A stretch of DNA of 64,000 nt, from the NCBI RefSeq assembly GCF_002443255.2, contig NW_019211455.1, forward strand, positions 23,015,883 to 23,079,882. The letters run 5' to 3'. This stretch comes from Varroa destructor. Lineage: Eukaryota > Arthropoda > Arachnida > Mesostigmata > Varroidae. The position numbers and the translations under genes are program-made. A model generated the notes under the pieces. The model saw nothing but the letters and a program-made list of their open reading frames with translations, searched no databases and had not been told where the DNA came from. Shown piece by piece: positions 47,077 to 60,072 of the stretch (position 1 is the first letter of the stretch; each line of letters begins with the position of its first letter).

Positions 47077-47289
47077 ATGGCATTTTTAAACGAATTCGTC
47101 GTTATTCTAGTTCTTTTCTCTTACTCACTGTCTTTGTCTATTTTCGATTACAAGAAGGGGCACTCCCCTTGCAGGAGCCCCCAGAGAAGAGGAGTGTCAG
47201 CAACCACCACTGTCGCCTCAGGCAGCGTTGGCAATGGAAAGTTTTTTACTATCTCAAGTTGCTACGATCCTACCCATGCCGTGCGTTAA
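47077..47289 (+). CDS. Possible small secreted protein, 70 aa
   Basis: ATG in an optimal context (AAAA before ATG, G at +4). A clear signal-peptide pattern follows: MAFLNE, then a hydrophobic core of Val, Ile, Leu and Phe, then SYSLSLS, suggesting cleavage near residue 21. The mature part is about 49 residues, basic at first (DYKKG, RSPQRRG) then Ser/Thr/Gly/Val-rich, with two cysteines. A pyrimidine-rich tract ending in TTGCAG inside the ORF (near 47172) could instead be a 3' splice site, in which case only part is coding. No family recognised. Confidence 0.38.
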   Translation: MAFLNEFVVILVLFSYSLSLSIFDYKKGHSPCRSPQRRGVSATTTVASGSVGNGKFFTISSCYDPTHAVR

Positions 47290-49216
47290 TGTTCACCGCG
47301 GTTTCGTTCTTTTTGTCGTCGTTGCTACGGCATAATCGTACATAAGCGCTCAGCCGTGTATGTCTGCACTGTTTCAGTATGCGTTTTTATATAAGAATCC
47401 GATGCCGCTAAATTTTTTGCGTGCAAAGTGCCATTGTAGCGGCACAAGCGGCATAGTGCCCCTGTAATGTCTACCTTTCGCTTAGCTTAGCCGGACAGGA
47501 AGCTTTTTTCTTTTTTCGAGGCATACAAGTGCTCTCAGGTTCGTTCTACCTTGCTACGGTTATGCACTCTGCATGGATGCTTGTAATACAATATAAATAT
47601 CTTCAGATCGTCATGCTGAACAGGACGTTAGATTGTCCTTTAATATGAAGTCGGTCCGCGGCGGAACGTCCGCAAAGCTTGGGGCTTTTCTCCAGCTCAC
47701 CTAACCAACTACGACCGTCTTCGTTGCATTATAAGTGCCCAGCTTGTAGGCCTGGCGTGTATTTACTTATTTATCGAAAGCGACACAAATCGCGTAAAGA
47801 AGGGCAACTATTGTATTAGCTGCATATTTCTCGCGTGCATAGGCCAAACTGTGTGCCATTCATTATACGTTACAGGTACTGCTACGTTAATCGAGGCTGT
47901 TGGGTTTTTCTATTTTATCACTGCTGCTGGTCTGTAAACACCATATTCTTGTTGCTTGTGGCGGCCAAACACCACCACTATACGCTTAGGCCATACTTTA
48001 GCCTACTGATTCAGATTATGGATGTGTCCACTGTGACCGCTACCAGAAGATGTGGAGCGCGGCTATCAAGATCTAGCATCAAAGCTGGGTGCAGATTAAG
48101 TAGAATTTCATACTCAACCTGATGGTTTAACACTTGCAGCGGCAAAAAACTCTCCAGGAATTAACTGAAAATATTCACTTATTGCTAGATAAGGAGCAAA
48201 TATTAAAGAGTTGGCTGCTAATTTATGACGATGCAAACTCAGAAAAAGATCTTTTCTTAAATATTTAGTGATAATGGTATTTGTTTCCAAGGGGTTATCT
48301 GGGCGATTCGCCCAGTCCATAGCCTCAACCCTGATAACGATTTGTTAAAGCCATTTGTCCGTACGTGGATCCGTCCGTCGACGATCTATAAACGGTGAAT
48401 GTGTAGGTCAGGGGTGCGGAAAGCTTCTATGGCGCAGGGTGATAGGACATGGCCAGGCCATGCCGAGCCGGGTAGGCCAAGAGAGGAAAGGAGGTTGCTA
48501 GGGAAACGACATCATAGACATAGAGAAGGGATACGCGAATGATGGAGAACTATGTCGATATGGGTGACCTCTTAATAGTGCTACTCGTGGGTATTGCTTG
48601 CTTGCTGGGGTTGTTTAGCTGGTCAGTTATATCTAGTTTGTGAAACCCAACTAGTTAGTGGCAAGCAAGTCGGTCGGGTAACGTCTATATAGAAGTAAAA
48701 CTATGCTAAATTTTGAAACCAAGTTTACGTACGGAAACTGAACTAGTCACCCGGAAACAGACAACATTAACTCTATGCAGTTTGAGTTAGACTATGGATA
48801 GTCGTTAGTTACTTTAATTAATTAATTAAAATTATAGTTATTACTTTTTAAATGCATACCTTTGCGAATAAATTATTCAACCATTTTTTACATTACGCTT
48901 CAATATATGCTAATCTGTAAATCATGCGAAGTATGAATATAGAATAATAATAATAACCGCATCTTGCACCTTTACCAGCTAATGTATGAATATTTATTCA
49001 AAAAGTCAGTGAGGTTTATAGGAAAATGCTGAAAATGTGCAGGAATCAATAACGTTATACACGATCATCAATATGATGATTATATGGTTCATCGAGATGG
49101 TTGCTATTACCCGCCCCGCACTTCGTTGAACATCGTAATTGGTCATCACGGTGAAATATTCGTTTGAAGATAAGCTCAGCCAACGTCGTACGACCTAATC
49201 ATACGATGTGGACTAA
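47290..49216. other. Non-coding stretch
   Basis: Short frames on both strands only. TTGCTTGC and GCAAGCAA occur as a loose inverted pair about 60 bp apart near 48593-48670. An ATTAATTAATTAA run lies near 48817. Confidence 0.4.
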
Positions 49217-49483
49217 CAAGCCTATATCCTGCCACCTTTTGAGCTGGTCCCTTTGTTTAAGCTCTTCTCTCTCGTACGCTTTCATTCTACCACCTATAGC
49301 AGGCTACCCATCGCTAGTCCATCCGATACACGCTTTTATGAGAAAGGCTATGTTCTACGAAAGGCAGCGTACCAGACGCTCGTTCCAGACATTGACAAGG
49401 TGTGGCACATGCGTGAACGCCGCCAGCTGATTCTTGTCTCCCTACTGTTAGACACCACTAGAAATCAACCTCTATCCAGTTAA
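49217..49483 (+). CDS. Possible exon, 88 codons, protein-like
   Basis: Open from just after a TAA to a TAA at 49481, with no ATG near the start, so it would have to be an internal or terminal exon. The second half reads as a plausible globular sequence with alternating basic, acidic and hydrophobic residues, including DTRFYEKGY and DIDKVWHMRERR segments, and a hydrophobic then polar end. Less than half of the codons begin with a purine, which weakens the case. Not recognised. Confidence 0.28.
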   Translation, partial: QAYILPPFELVPLFKLFSLVRFHSTTYSRLPIASPSDTRFYEKGYVLRKAAYQTLVPDIDKVWHMRERRQLILVSLLLDTTRNQPLSS

Positions 49484-49587
49484 CGTTAGCCAGCTCCTAG
49501 GAACAGGTACCCCAGCAGCGGCGCTAGTGGTCAGAACCGGTATGCTATAGACGTCAGGTTGGAGAACCGCCTTCCAGCCCATTGACA

Positions 49588-49617
49588 GCGAGCAGCACCC
49601 TCTCTCTCTCTCCCTCT

Positions 49618-49659
<42 letters not shown>

Positions 49660-49664
49660 CTCGC
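49588..49664. repeat. CT tract flanked by 9-bp inverted repeats
   Basis: A 56-bp, almost pure CT tract (49600-49655) is bracketed by GCGAGCAGC (49588-49596) and its exact reverse complement GCTGCTCGC (49656-49664). The opposite strand is a run of GAGAG, the recognition sequence of GAGA-type factors in arthropods. Pyrimidine mirror tracts can form triplex DNA, and the flanking arms could close a loop. Minus-strand frames through it encode only Arg-Glu alternation. Confidence 0.85.
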
Positions 49665-52600
49665 AACCCTTTTTGTGCTTTGAAGGTTCTGAGGTTGATA
49701 AGAAACAAGCCGCCGAATAAAGAAAGCACTACTAAAGGTGAACTCGTTAAATTTTTCCCTTCTGTGAGTATGAGTTAAACAGAACCAACGGGAAAAGCAA
49801 CGCCTTGAGCGACCTGGTTTGTTTACGCAAGAACACACACAAGTTTCGACCTGAAGATTTTTTCAAAACAAAACAAGGGTTATACTTGTTGGGTAGTTCA
49901 ATGGGACCATATCATGGGATTAAACCTGCTAACATTGGAATACTGAGCCCGAATTGGGTGCATAAAAGCACCATGATAGGACGATGCTCTAGTAGCCCGT
50001 TAAATGTCTATGATTTACTGCAAAAATAACAGGCTTTAGTTGTGTTCCTGTTGATGGCAGTGCAGTTACGTGAGGACAACTGGTAGATCACCTCGAACAA
50101 AAACAGCAGCAGCACTCCTACGTCAATGGCGCAGGCTACAGATGCGTGAATATGAGTTAGCAGAATGATATGGTCTAATTCATTTCAAGTGTGTATGCTT
50201 TCGTCATCGTATAAGCTCGTGCTTATAAAGGAGATTGCGACTACAAGTCAGGTTCCCTATTAGCAATGGATCTTGCCAGACGAAAAATAGGATAGATTCT
50301 ACGGTTCACTCGATCAGTACGGGTTATTCAAGCGGTCAGGAGCTATCATATGGCTTTTGTGAAATTCTCAGTATCTCCTGTAAAGGTATTGCATAAAACT
50401 CCTTGGTATAAATAGGGTGTTTCCCGTATAAATATATTAGCCTTTGGCGAAAATCAAGTCATTTACTATGCTATTAAATATTTGCTTTTAAACGAAAGAG
50501 TACGCAATAAATTGTTTTTCCAGTCTCATTTTATATACTCACATTATCGCTAGCCTCTCTCGCTTCGTCGTATTGCACGACTGGCTAGAAACGTATAGTA
50601 GTAGCTAAGAGTGGAAATAGTACTTTAAACTGTAATCCAGTGTGTAACCCTATTTTTGGGACAACTTATCGTATTGGATCAGGGCTGATTGCCATGCTCA
50701 TGTGTTAAACAAATTGAAGATAGTGTAGGACTGATGCGGACCCATTTTGTGCTTGGTTGTCCTGAACTACAACGACTCCGAATAAATTTAAGTAACAAAA
50801 TATAAAATTATATTTTACCATCTAAAATTTCGTTGTTATTAATAAGGACTATAGTTATCACAACTCATAAAACAAAGCTTATTCTTCTCTACGGTATTTC
50901 ACCTATATCAAGGGCAGCAGCCCTTCACGTTCGAAGCGCATATTGCAGCTACGTCCGAATGGTCATGTAATGGAGGCCAAGCGACTTTGATAACCTGTCG
51001 ACCTTGCAGGACGCGTTAATTATCCGTTGATGTTCTAGTTGAAAGCTGCTGAACGCGGCTTTTTTCACGGATAAATGTCGTCGTATTGATAAAATAAGCA
51101 GACAACTTCAAGGTCTGTGTGACCGAATGCGCGATCGTGTCATCACATCATGCTGCCAGCGATATTTTGCAGGGGTAAATTGCCCCTCTTCTGTAGACGA
51201 ACCGTTCGGCTGGGGTTCTACCCTAACTCTGCAGTGTCACCATTCCCATTGTTTGGTTTGCTAGCCCCCGAATCAAAATATCATGTTCATTATTAAATTA
51301 TTATCATCATCAAACTGTTAACCAACGTAATTCTCTACTAGTTTGTTCGCCTGTGCAATGAAGAGACAGACGCTGTGCATCAGTATACCTATTATCATAC
51401 GCGCGTATCTATGCTCTAGCATTATAAAATCCTATAGGGCTCGAAGTAGCAACTTTCGATTCAACATCCAAATAGCTTCCTATCATAATTACCGTTATAT
51501 CAAGCGCATCGTTGTATAGTATACCAATTTAAAATATCCGCAAAGTCATTGAACATTTTTGCTATCGAGATATTCTGGTCCACATCCTAAGCCAATAGAA
51601 TGAATCTGAGCATGCAGATCTGTAAGCGCGACAGGACGGCCATCATTGGGGCATTTTAATGTAATGCTTTGTCTTCTTTGTCTCGAAGTTCGCCGTAAAT
51701 AGCTTCGTTTGTCTTTCCTTCATTTCTGCAAGATCTTCATATGACACATTTCAAATTGATTTTATCTTTCCAAATATCACCTATATTGGCTTGCTTGTCA
51801 CTTTTTGCAGTCCAACTGATCTTGGACGTATCATTTTTTGGTGGACCGTCCGCGTCAAGGCTAAGTAACTAATGGACAAAATATCAGTTTAACAGAGTGT
51901 AAAAACAGACGCGTTATTACCTTCAAGTGGCCCAGGGGTGACATAGATGTCCAGCAGAAGCGGTTATTGGCAACGGAGGAAGCCGTCTAGCCGAGCAACT
52001 TTTTGCCTCAGCAGTGTACAGATTTCGGCATTTGTAGCAGCAGTACGAAGACAATGATGTCAACCCACAGATCTTTGAGTTTAAAGTTCTGAGTGATAAG
52101 CCAGAAACTACTTGCCTGCCAGTTTAAGAGGTTTATTACTTCTCCATAATAATATAACACAGACGACAGATATACAGATCCTAAGATAAAATGCGATCGC
52201 TTGAATTATACTGGGTTCAGCAACAGCGAAGCTTTGGTGCGTATCACATAACTATTGGGGCTTTTTTTTTTAGTTTAACTAAAGCAGGCATCGTCTGACT
52301 TCCCCGCGCAAAAATCGCTTGTCACTTTGTATCTGCTATTTAACGAAAATGCAACACACGTTTATCGTTTACGTTAAATACGCTATGTTCGGTTTCGTAT
52401 GGTGTTTTTGAAGCTGCAATTGTTCTCTTTCTAAGACAGTACAATTCTAAAATCTCTTTTACCTATTTCCATATGGAAACTCCTTAACTTTATAACGAAT
52501 GTACGCTTTACGTTATCAGTTAAGCGTTCCATAAATCCCTGGACGATAGGCTATTGAAACGTCAAGACGTCAACAATAAGCTAGTTGCGTACTGGTATAC

Positions 52601-54103
52601 ATGTAGAGCTTGTCTTTCTCACGAATTATCAGCAATTTCGATGCCGTTACTTCCCGAGAACAGCCAAGCAGCGCCTGACGAGCAACGATGAAAGCTGCGT
52701 TGCGTATTCTGTGTAATGCTGGCAGCGTTTCACGTCACCAGGAGCCTCTCTTTATGGAAATGGTAGGCAGGTACAGCGGTCGCTCCTGCTGACGTTTCTA
52801 GATCAACTAACCGTGTATATTAGTCCTTCACTTGCTCACTATACACATAGATATATATATAGATGTGGTAACTATGTACTCGAACGTATCGTGCAGTGAC
52901 ATGGAGATACTTTTTAAGCGACTTCGGAATACGTAAACATTCGTGTATAATTTCGTGAGCTATTTTATTTTGCTTTCCATTTGCTTTTTTCTTCTAGGTT
53001 AGCCAAGTTTTACCATTTTCTGTCCGAGTGAATAGACGATAGATCGTGAACGAACGATGTGCTTAATCATAAAGAGGCAGATCTGATCACGTGGGGGGTT
53101 CGGGAGCGGGGAAAGTAACTGATGGCTAAACGAAGCCATTTTGCCAAGGGGTAATGATGACACGATGTCACTGAATAGCGAATGCAAAATTCGCGTCGAA
53201 TCTGTAATTTTCTTGCGGTAAGAACACGAAGCAAGATCGTACGCAGCGAGTTAGTCGATTTCTAAGTGTGCGTGTTGTAAACTGTGATAGTTGGCAATTA
53301 GACGGGTCGACGGGGAGTCTGTCAGTGTATTTCTCAAACCATCTTTTTGCCGATATCGGTCAATAGCCAGCATAGGTACGACGACATTGACCAACCCAGA
53401 AAATAAATACGCATGACCTGGTAGATTGTGCGGGTTGCGAAGTACTCCGCAGGATCAGGTACAGTACGAAGTTACAACATTAACTTGCTTTGAATCGGCT
53501 CGGTGCACAAGTCGACTTATATTAAATATCTTTGAAAAACAGTTCCAGAAGCAGACGCTGCTTGGCACCGCCTGAGACGACATAAGGCTTAATGACATAT
53601 TCGACCTATTTCTGAGACGACCCAGGAAATCGGTCAAAAATGTAAATAGTACTTTTGCTAGAGGCCATTTTGGAAGCTTTGATACAGACCAATGCTGTTG
53701 CTACTGCTGCAAATATTCGCTAGGTCAACGAATTCGATCATCAATTAAAATTTAATTAAACAAATTCAATGGTTCTTAAATCCTTAACGATATCACTAAT
53801 TAGATAAGTGCTTTATCGGCTGAGAAGTTTAAGTAATTCGAATTAAAATTGGCCTTTTTGGACGTAGACATGGCATTTACTCTGTTATCGGCCAAATTTT
53901 GCACAAGTTCGCAGGCGCACTCTCCGTTACATGATGAACTTGGACGTAGCTTCTCGTAAGGCATCTAAACTACTTGTTGGTTCATGAGTTGCATAGCGGT
54001 ATGACTACTAGCGATGCTGAAGCAGCGGCAGGACCTTCCGAGTGTGTCTGCAATAGGCCAATTGATGTCTAGAGGCAGTATTTTCCATGAAGCAAAGGTT
54101 GAG
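49665..54103. other. Long mostly AT-rich non-coding stretch
   Basis: No frame longer than about 75 codons with support. A TATAAA at 50224-50229 stands 26 bp before the A of a TCAGGT initiator-like motif, a possible core promoter, followed at once by only a 9-codon ATG frame. Near 52038 a TTTGTAG acceptor-like motif precedes about 30 open codons ending in LPV (taa near 52125), a possible short terminal exon on the plus strand. Confidence 0.35.
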
Positions 54104-54153
54104 TAAGATGGCTAGCAGGCAAGCAGGTTGTTTGCTTGCTTCTAGCCTACTTA
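54104..54153. repeat. Imperfect 21-22-bp inverted repeat, 7-nt loop
   Basis: Arms TAAGATGGCTAGCAGGCAAG-CA and TGCTTGCTTCTAGCCTACTTA pair with two or three mismatches and one bulge. As RNA this is a 50-nt hairpin, short for an animal pre-miRNA. CAAG/CTTG units recur near 4240 and 48600. Confidence 0.65.
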
Positions 54154-54423
54154 GCAACTTAACGTTATGATATAAGTATTATTACAATTGGCTACGGAGC
54201 AGTCTCTTGTGAAATCGGATGACCGGATGGAGCTGTACTTAGTAACGACGCGCATCTGACAGCAAGCAGCGATGGCGGCCCACCGCTTCGACAGCAGTGT
54301 ATCGGACACGACATCATCATCGATAGCTGAACGCGATGGCCCTATTAAACGAGCCAATGCGTCCAAATAACATCGCAGCCAGTCTGTATTTGACGGAAAC
54401 GATGCGGACGCTAAAGACGATGA
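54151..54423 (-). CDS. Possible exon, 90 codons, protein-like
   Basis: Minus-strand frame open from after a TGA to a TAA at 54151. An acceptor (ATCGTCTTTAG) lies a few codons inside the frame in a consistent phase, so the exon may start near 54409. No ATG starts it. The peptide has a Leu/Ala-rich amphipathic segment, an acidic SAIDDDVV patch, then a Trp/Ala/Cys segment and a polar end. More than half of codons begin with a purine. It reads like part of a globular domain, but no family came to mind. Confidence 0.32.
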   Translation of the reverse strand, partial: SSSLASASFPSNTDWLRCYLDALARLIGPSRSAIDDDVVSDTLLSKRWAAIAACCQMRVVTKYSSIRSSDFTRDCSVANCNNTYIITLSC

Positions 54424-57400
54424 TCATCGTAATAATTTAGACATGCTTTCAACAATAGGAGTATAGTAATTTGAATGCCTCTAGTCGTATGCAGAAAACT
54501 TTGCCTAAAGAGCTTTGTGGGTATTGCACATAAGTCGAGCTACAACCTAGTGAAGGGTAACTCTTTTTTAACACATTCGTATAATGTAACGAGCGGGCTT
54601 TTCGGCTGATCGAAGCGACTGATGTGGCTGACAAAAGCGTACACGCTGGTTTGACCTCTCTTAAAAACTCGCGGGTCCGTTCGTAGTCGACTTAACATTA
54701 TATCATCTCTACGGGAACGGTATTATTATACGCAAATTGTTGCAATGTAACGAGCATGTTCAGCTGGATCGTTTTGTCAGCGTTGGTATCTGGTATTTTC
54801 ACGCGCCGTCACCTCTGAGTAAGTCTGATCCGAAAAACTGTCTGTAGCTGAGGCTTCCGTCATCAATCGAAGGGAAGGGAAAACAATCTAGGCATGATCT
54901 GTTATAGAGGAAAGACCTGGATTATGACAGCTGAACGCCACATGTCACATGCGTTTATGGTTGGGCTCACATCTAGCCGTTGATTTAGTCGTCCGTTGAA
55001 TTGCTGTTTATTCGAGCGTACCCATATCCGAACCGAATCGCCTAGTGTCCTTAGAAGGTTCTGCAGTGTTTTAGGACAATCTTGCGCGCCTTATTCACCT
55101 CACTGTTACCACGCCATTAACAACTGCTCCTCCTACAGTTATACTGTAAACGCGATGGTGCCAATCGACTACCGCTGCTACTATAGTCCTATTGACTATC
55201 GCTTTGCCTACGCATTAATAAAGGAACCTCGATTACACTAATTAATCTACCGAGTGGTGAAATCTAATTATGGTTACTAGCACGCGGCTATTGCGCATCC
55301 ATAGTGTAAGATACTTGCTTGTTGGTAGATTCTAGGTGGCCTTCCCTGTGTGCCAAGATGGCCTAACAATCGGCCAGAAGAGACGTGCGTATCTGGTAAG
55401 AAAATTATTGTGTTGATGCAACATATATATACGATCATCATTATCATATTTACTAAAGAATTTAATAAATGGCCGCGTACATTTTAGATATAATAAGAAG
55501 TTTACTTAAGTATTTTCATGGAAAATGTGTTATTTATGCAAAGTCAACTAAAGTTGGGTAAATAGGCTAATAAAGATGTTCGCCAAGTTCACGATGGTCC
55601 CTGTTTGGATAGTACCGAAATCCGTCTGAACTTGAGTAGTAAATATGGCGATAGCGATCAACATGATTGAAGGCAAATCTGGAAGAGTTAAGTATAGGCA
55701 ATAATATGAGTGTTTTGTTTGTGACTGTTTCTAGTAGAGTTTCGAGCATGACAGAGCAATGTCTACCTAGTGTGAATCGATGAATGTCGGGCTTCTGTTA
55801 TCAAGCTTCATCTGTCTACGTTTCGAGTCAACTTATCGAAAAAATATTGTTAAGTTAAGAAGTTTAGAGTTGGGCGGTTTGGCACTAGCCAAGGTTATGT
55901 TACCTCTGCAACTGGTCCATGCAATACTCAAGTTCGAATACAAATCAAGACAATGGTTATTGGGCTTATTTTTAATTCACTGTTCCATTGCGGAGTGATA
56001 AAGTAGTTAACGCATATATATTTGTATAAGGCTAATTTTGAATTAAAATAATAAATATGCAATATTATAATAAGGTGACCCTTAAAGCAATTGGTAAATC
56101 CAGCTTTGATTATCCTACCCCCATCTAGATACAGAGGATAACCTCGATGTCAATCAAATCGGCCGATAAACAAATGTCCCTGGGCAGCAAGTTGAAAAAA
56201 CTTTGTTGTGATAACTTGTCTATTTCACATAAAGGGCTAGAATGTTCGTTTACCCTATCTGTTGAAATGCTTCTCATTCGAAGTCTATGTTACCCGAATG
56301 CTTTCGCGATGCTGGAGAAAAAGACAAATTGCTAATATTTGACAAAACAACAACATGTTTTACATGTCCTTCTACATATGTGTCGCTTTGAAGATGAGCG
56401 ACGCTCTAGACAGTGATCATTATTTATACAGAGTGGATTGACAAGCCAAGATATTGCGACAAAAACGCATCCGACACAATCAAACATTAAGTATCTAGCG
56501 TTCACTCTATTCTCTCTACCAATAGCAGCAGATAGTACTCAGATGCCAGCTAGCGTTCCAACGTACCCGTATAGAATTTACAGGATGCCGTCTACATTGC
56601 CCTGTAAACTGATTTCCAGAACTGCTAACTAACTTGTAGTTATTACGATAGATGTTTATATATGAAACTTATAGAATTGCACATATCCATACGCTGCTAT
56701 GTGGCACTGAGCCTGCCATGCAGCGGTGGCTGCGTGACAACCGCTATTTCGGTGTGCACCGAAGCCCGCGTGGAACCTGACCACAACACAATAGTCACGG
56801 GACGCTATAATTATTAACGTGTCGTAAAATATTTTCTGCATAGGTGAAAGAGTGTTCTCCATAACGCAGCATGATTCTAGATGCGTTTATTTGATCACCC
56901 GAAATAGTTTTTTTCGTATGCTGGAAGCCAAACTAAGAGGCCTGTCTACTGGCTACGCTAATTGGAGACTGTTACGTTTACGTGGGCGCAGTACGCGAAC
57001 GGCTTACCCCGAGGTACAATACAAATCAACTAACAGTGTTATATATGTAGATATCTAACACAACTGGAAAAGGCAGACAGTTTCAAAACCAATAATCCAT
57101 ACGGCGATTAGCGACTCCCGGCAGCGAAAAACCTTTTGAAGGCAATATTTACTTTTCTCTCTCTTTCCCTTTTTCCCTTAGCTCGGGTTCTGGGTCAGTA
57201 CGTGAACTTATTAGGCGCCTATCGACAAATTGTACTGTTGACGGGTTCTGGTAACTGAAGCATAGTCTAAAATAATAATGTGGTTTTTGTAATACTGTTA
57301 TTTTAAGAGTGGCTCTTTTTTAATAGCCCTTTCCCTATCTGCTGTGTCTTCGAGTGTTACGTCGTCACTTTACTTGCGTATCGCACTACGTAATGGTTGA

Positions 57401-60037
57401 CGTGACGAAAGACCAGGGAGACATTGGTCGACTCACTCCTCGTCAGTCAGGAGCTGGTGACAAAGTCATCACTGTGCACTAAAAGACACCATATCTTTCC
57501 GATAACTTCTACCCATCTTTGCTTCATGGGCTTCGATTGACTGGGCTCAGGGTTGACAAAGGGCAACAGCAGCAGCGGCAACAACCGGGAAATTAGGGAC
57601 GGAAACAGGGCAATTCCAGACAGCTACGTGCAGCTATGCTATAGCAATGGTCGCTCACATAAGAGCCTAAATTAGCTAGGCCAAGATCTCCTCATCGGTT
57701 GGTGAGATTATCGTCGAGCCGGCAGGGTTAGTGCTGGCCTACCATCCCCAGTCTATGTCCTAAGGCTTTTGGCTGCCAATAGAAAACACGCTGACATTTT
57801 ACACCGTGGCCACGTGAATGACTTACGCTTTTTCCACAATTCAACTCGTTAATTGTACAATGATACGCCACTACCGAACCTAAGTACCAGTTTCCTCTGT
57901 TACCTTTATCAACTGCCTGCTGCTGTGGGTCAATCAGTTCGATGCTGCCCTGACGGTGGTTGGGGAACGAGTCGCAAAGCCGTACTTGAGAACCAACTTC
58001 ATCGCCCCCTAGAGACCCCTAAATAATTAGCTAACGACTCAACTTGAGAGAAAGGATCCTCTCGCCCACAAACGCGCCAAAACGCTTGCCCTTCAAATAA
58101 CACCTACAGAGAGCAGCAACAGCGGTAGTCCATATGACTGTATTATTTCGCATTGTGATTTTGGTGGCCTCTGACAACGGTGTTGGAGGATAGGACCCTT
58201 CACCACAACAACGCAGAAAGAACTCGTCAAACGAAGAATGGGTGGTGGTCTGCGTTCGTTCTGCCTTCGAATCTTATCGCCCTTGAGGCCCCGAGGGTAC
58301 GCCAAGAGCAGGCCGTAGGCTTACTCTATTGGCCAAACGCCATGCGCAACTCGAAATCGACATCGAGAAAATTGACATGTTCGTTCCCTAGCGGGCGTAT
58401 CACTATGGTCACTGTCTACTGCTTCCGTTTGTGTGGGAATGAGTCTGTAATGGCAGCACCGTGCTAGCATGCCGGCTTGTTCCATTACAGCCGTTTCCCC
58501 TTTACTTGGCCTTACAAAAGCATACAGATTGCATCGCAGACATCGCGACTTCAGAAGACAGAGCACAGAGCATGTGGAGAAGGCAGTGATGAGATAGACC
58601 CGTGGACGGACGGAAGTTTTTGCACATTTTTTCGCGCAGATCGCTTCTGTGTATGTGTGAACCTAAAGAAGCACGAAGACGTGCGGGCGGCAACCTCCTT
58701 TTCCTTCACTTTCTTCACTGTAACGTTTTCTATGTTCGTGGAGTTGCTACCGCTGCCTTGTCTTCCCTGATGTTCGCCGTTTTTTTACTTCGTCATCGTA
58801 TCACCGCCGATGTTTCAACACTCTGCTTCGTCTCCTTGTATCCTTTTATAGTTGTTCGAATAATACCGCACTCTGCTATGACTTGCGTTGCTTCGGGTTT
58901 GGGGTGCATCGAATTGCTAGATGGTGCCGCAGTAAGCAGCGAAAAAGACCTCAGGGTTGGCATTCTGTCATAGTGGACGTCGCACTTTGTACACCGATCT
59001 TCATCGCTCAGCTGTTGTCTCACTGTTGTCTAACACCTTCTGCCAGTGCTGTCCAATTGGCAGAAGCCGTACCACCACCATTTCCTCTTTCCGTAGAGGC
59101 TGGTCCATCGTTAGCCAGCGAGGGCATCAAGAAGCGGAGATCTACTGCCGTCGGACATCACTACGGAAAAAGCTGTTTTTTTTTTTAAAGTAAAGCGCCG
59201 AGAAATGAAACCCGAGCTTTCTTACAGAAGTAGAGTATAGATAAATGACGTAGAAAAATAGGTGAGGTTTGTATTTGCGGAGTATCATTTCACGATTCGT
59301 TGTTGGCCTATCGTTCGAGTTAATACCGCTTTGACCTCCTGACGCTAGCGATCAATATGTGTGTAGAAATTGATTGAACGGTAGAAGTTTGCGATACCTT
59401 TAGGCGTTGTCAGATTGACTACGGTCAAGCAATCGCCGTATTGTACTAGTTAATAGCTTGTCTTATTGCGGAGGAACTTAGCCACCTTGAAAACGCGACC
59501 TTTAATAACTTTCACTTCGATTTTCCGTGCGATAAAAATGGAATTGTCAATTCACCTAATTGGATACATTATTTTTATACACGGTCAAAATGTCACGACA
59601 TAACACCAAAGCGAATGGGTTCGATTTGTTAGAACAAGAGCACGCTTGCCCAACTTGTATCAAAGGTAGTTTGTCAAATACTTTGCCACACGGCCAAGTA
59701 GCGTAAGTGACGACGTAGCTAACGGAATATCTGTATCTGGTCTGGCATGAATCAGCCAGTCACAAGACAGTCAGTCACGGATTATATCCACCATTTAGCA
59801 CATATAGAATCTGTTTAGTTTATGCACTGTGAAAAGCAACGTCGATATATGCATATGCCCTGGGTTGTCGCCAAAAAACCCTTAGTTTGAGTAGCATATT
59901 TTATCCTTAGACAACGTTTCTGGGTTTCACAGCCATCCTGGCTTCGCTGCGGGCAAAACGAAGCTTTTAATTGGACATTGGTCGGCATCTGCAAGACGAA
60001 AACTCAAAGCAATAGCATCATCGCAGACTGCATCCCC
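54424..60037. other. Long stretch without a supported gene
   Basis: Mostly AT-rich to 57.4 kb, then GC-richer to 59.2 kb, where frames on both strands overlap (for example 58602-58973 and 58883-59188 plus, 58793-59023 minus). The overlap and lack of motifs prevent a call. A plus frame at 56852-57058 contains a GAG donor followed by GTACAA but no acceptor was confirmed. A T run of 11 lies near 59176. Confidence 0.35.

Positions 60038-60072
<35 letters not shown>
60038..60072. repeat. (CCG)n trinucleotide repeat, about 12 units
   Basis: A pure CCG/GCC array in otherwise AT-rich DNA. CCG arrays exclude nucleosomes and often mark promoters or 5' untranslated regions, but no ORF in a suitable position follows on either strand. 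Confidence 0.97.

Noticed and set aside
49472..49838. Minus ORFs with long Arg-Glu runs
   Set aside because: They are translations of the CT tract.
54104..54153. Pre-miRNA
   Set aside because: The hairpin is only about 50 nt long with no known mature sequence.
58600..59193. Several overlapping plus and minus frames in a GC-richer patch
   Set aside because: Open frames on both strands with no motif, start or splice support; likely composition effect.
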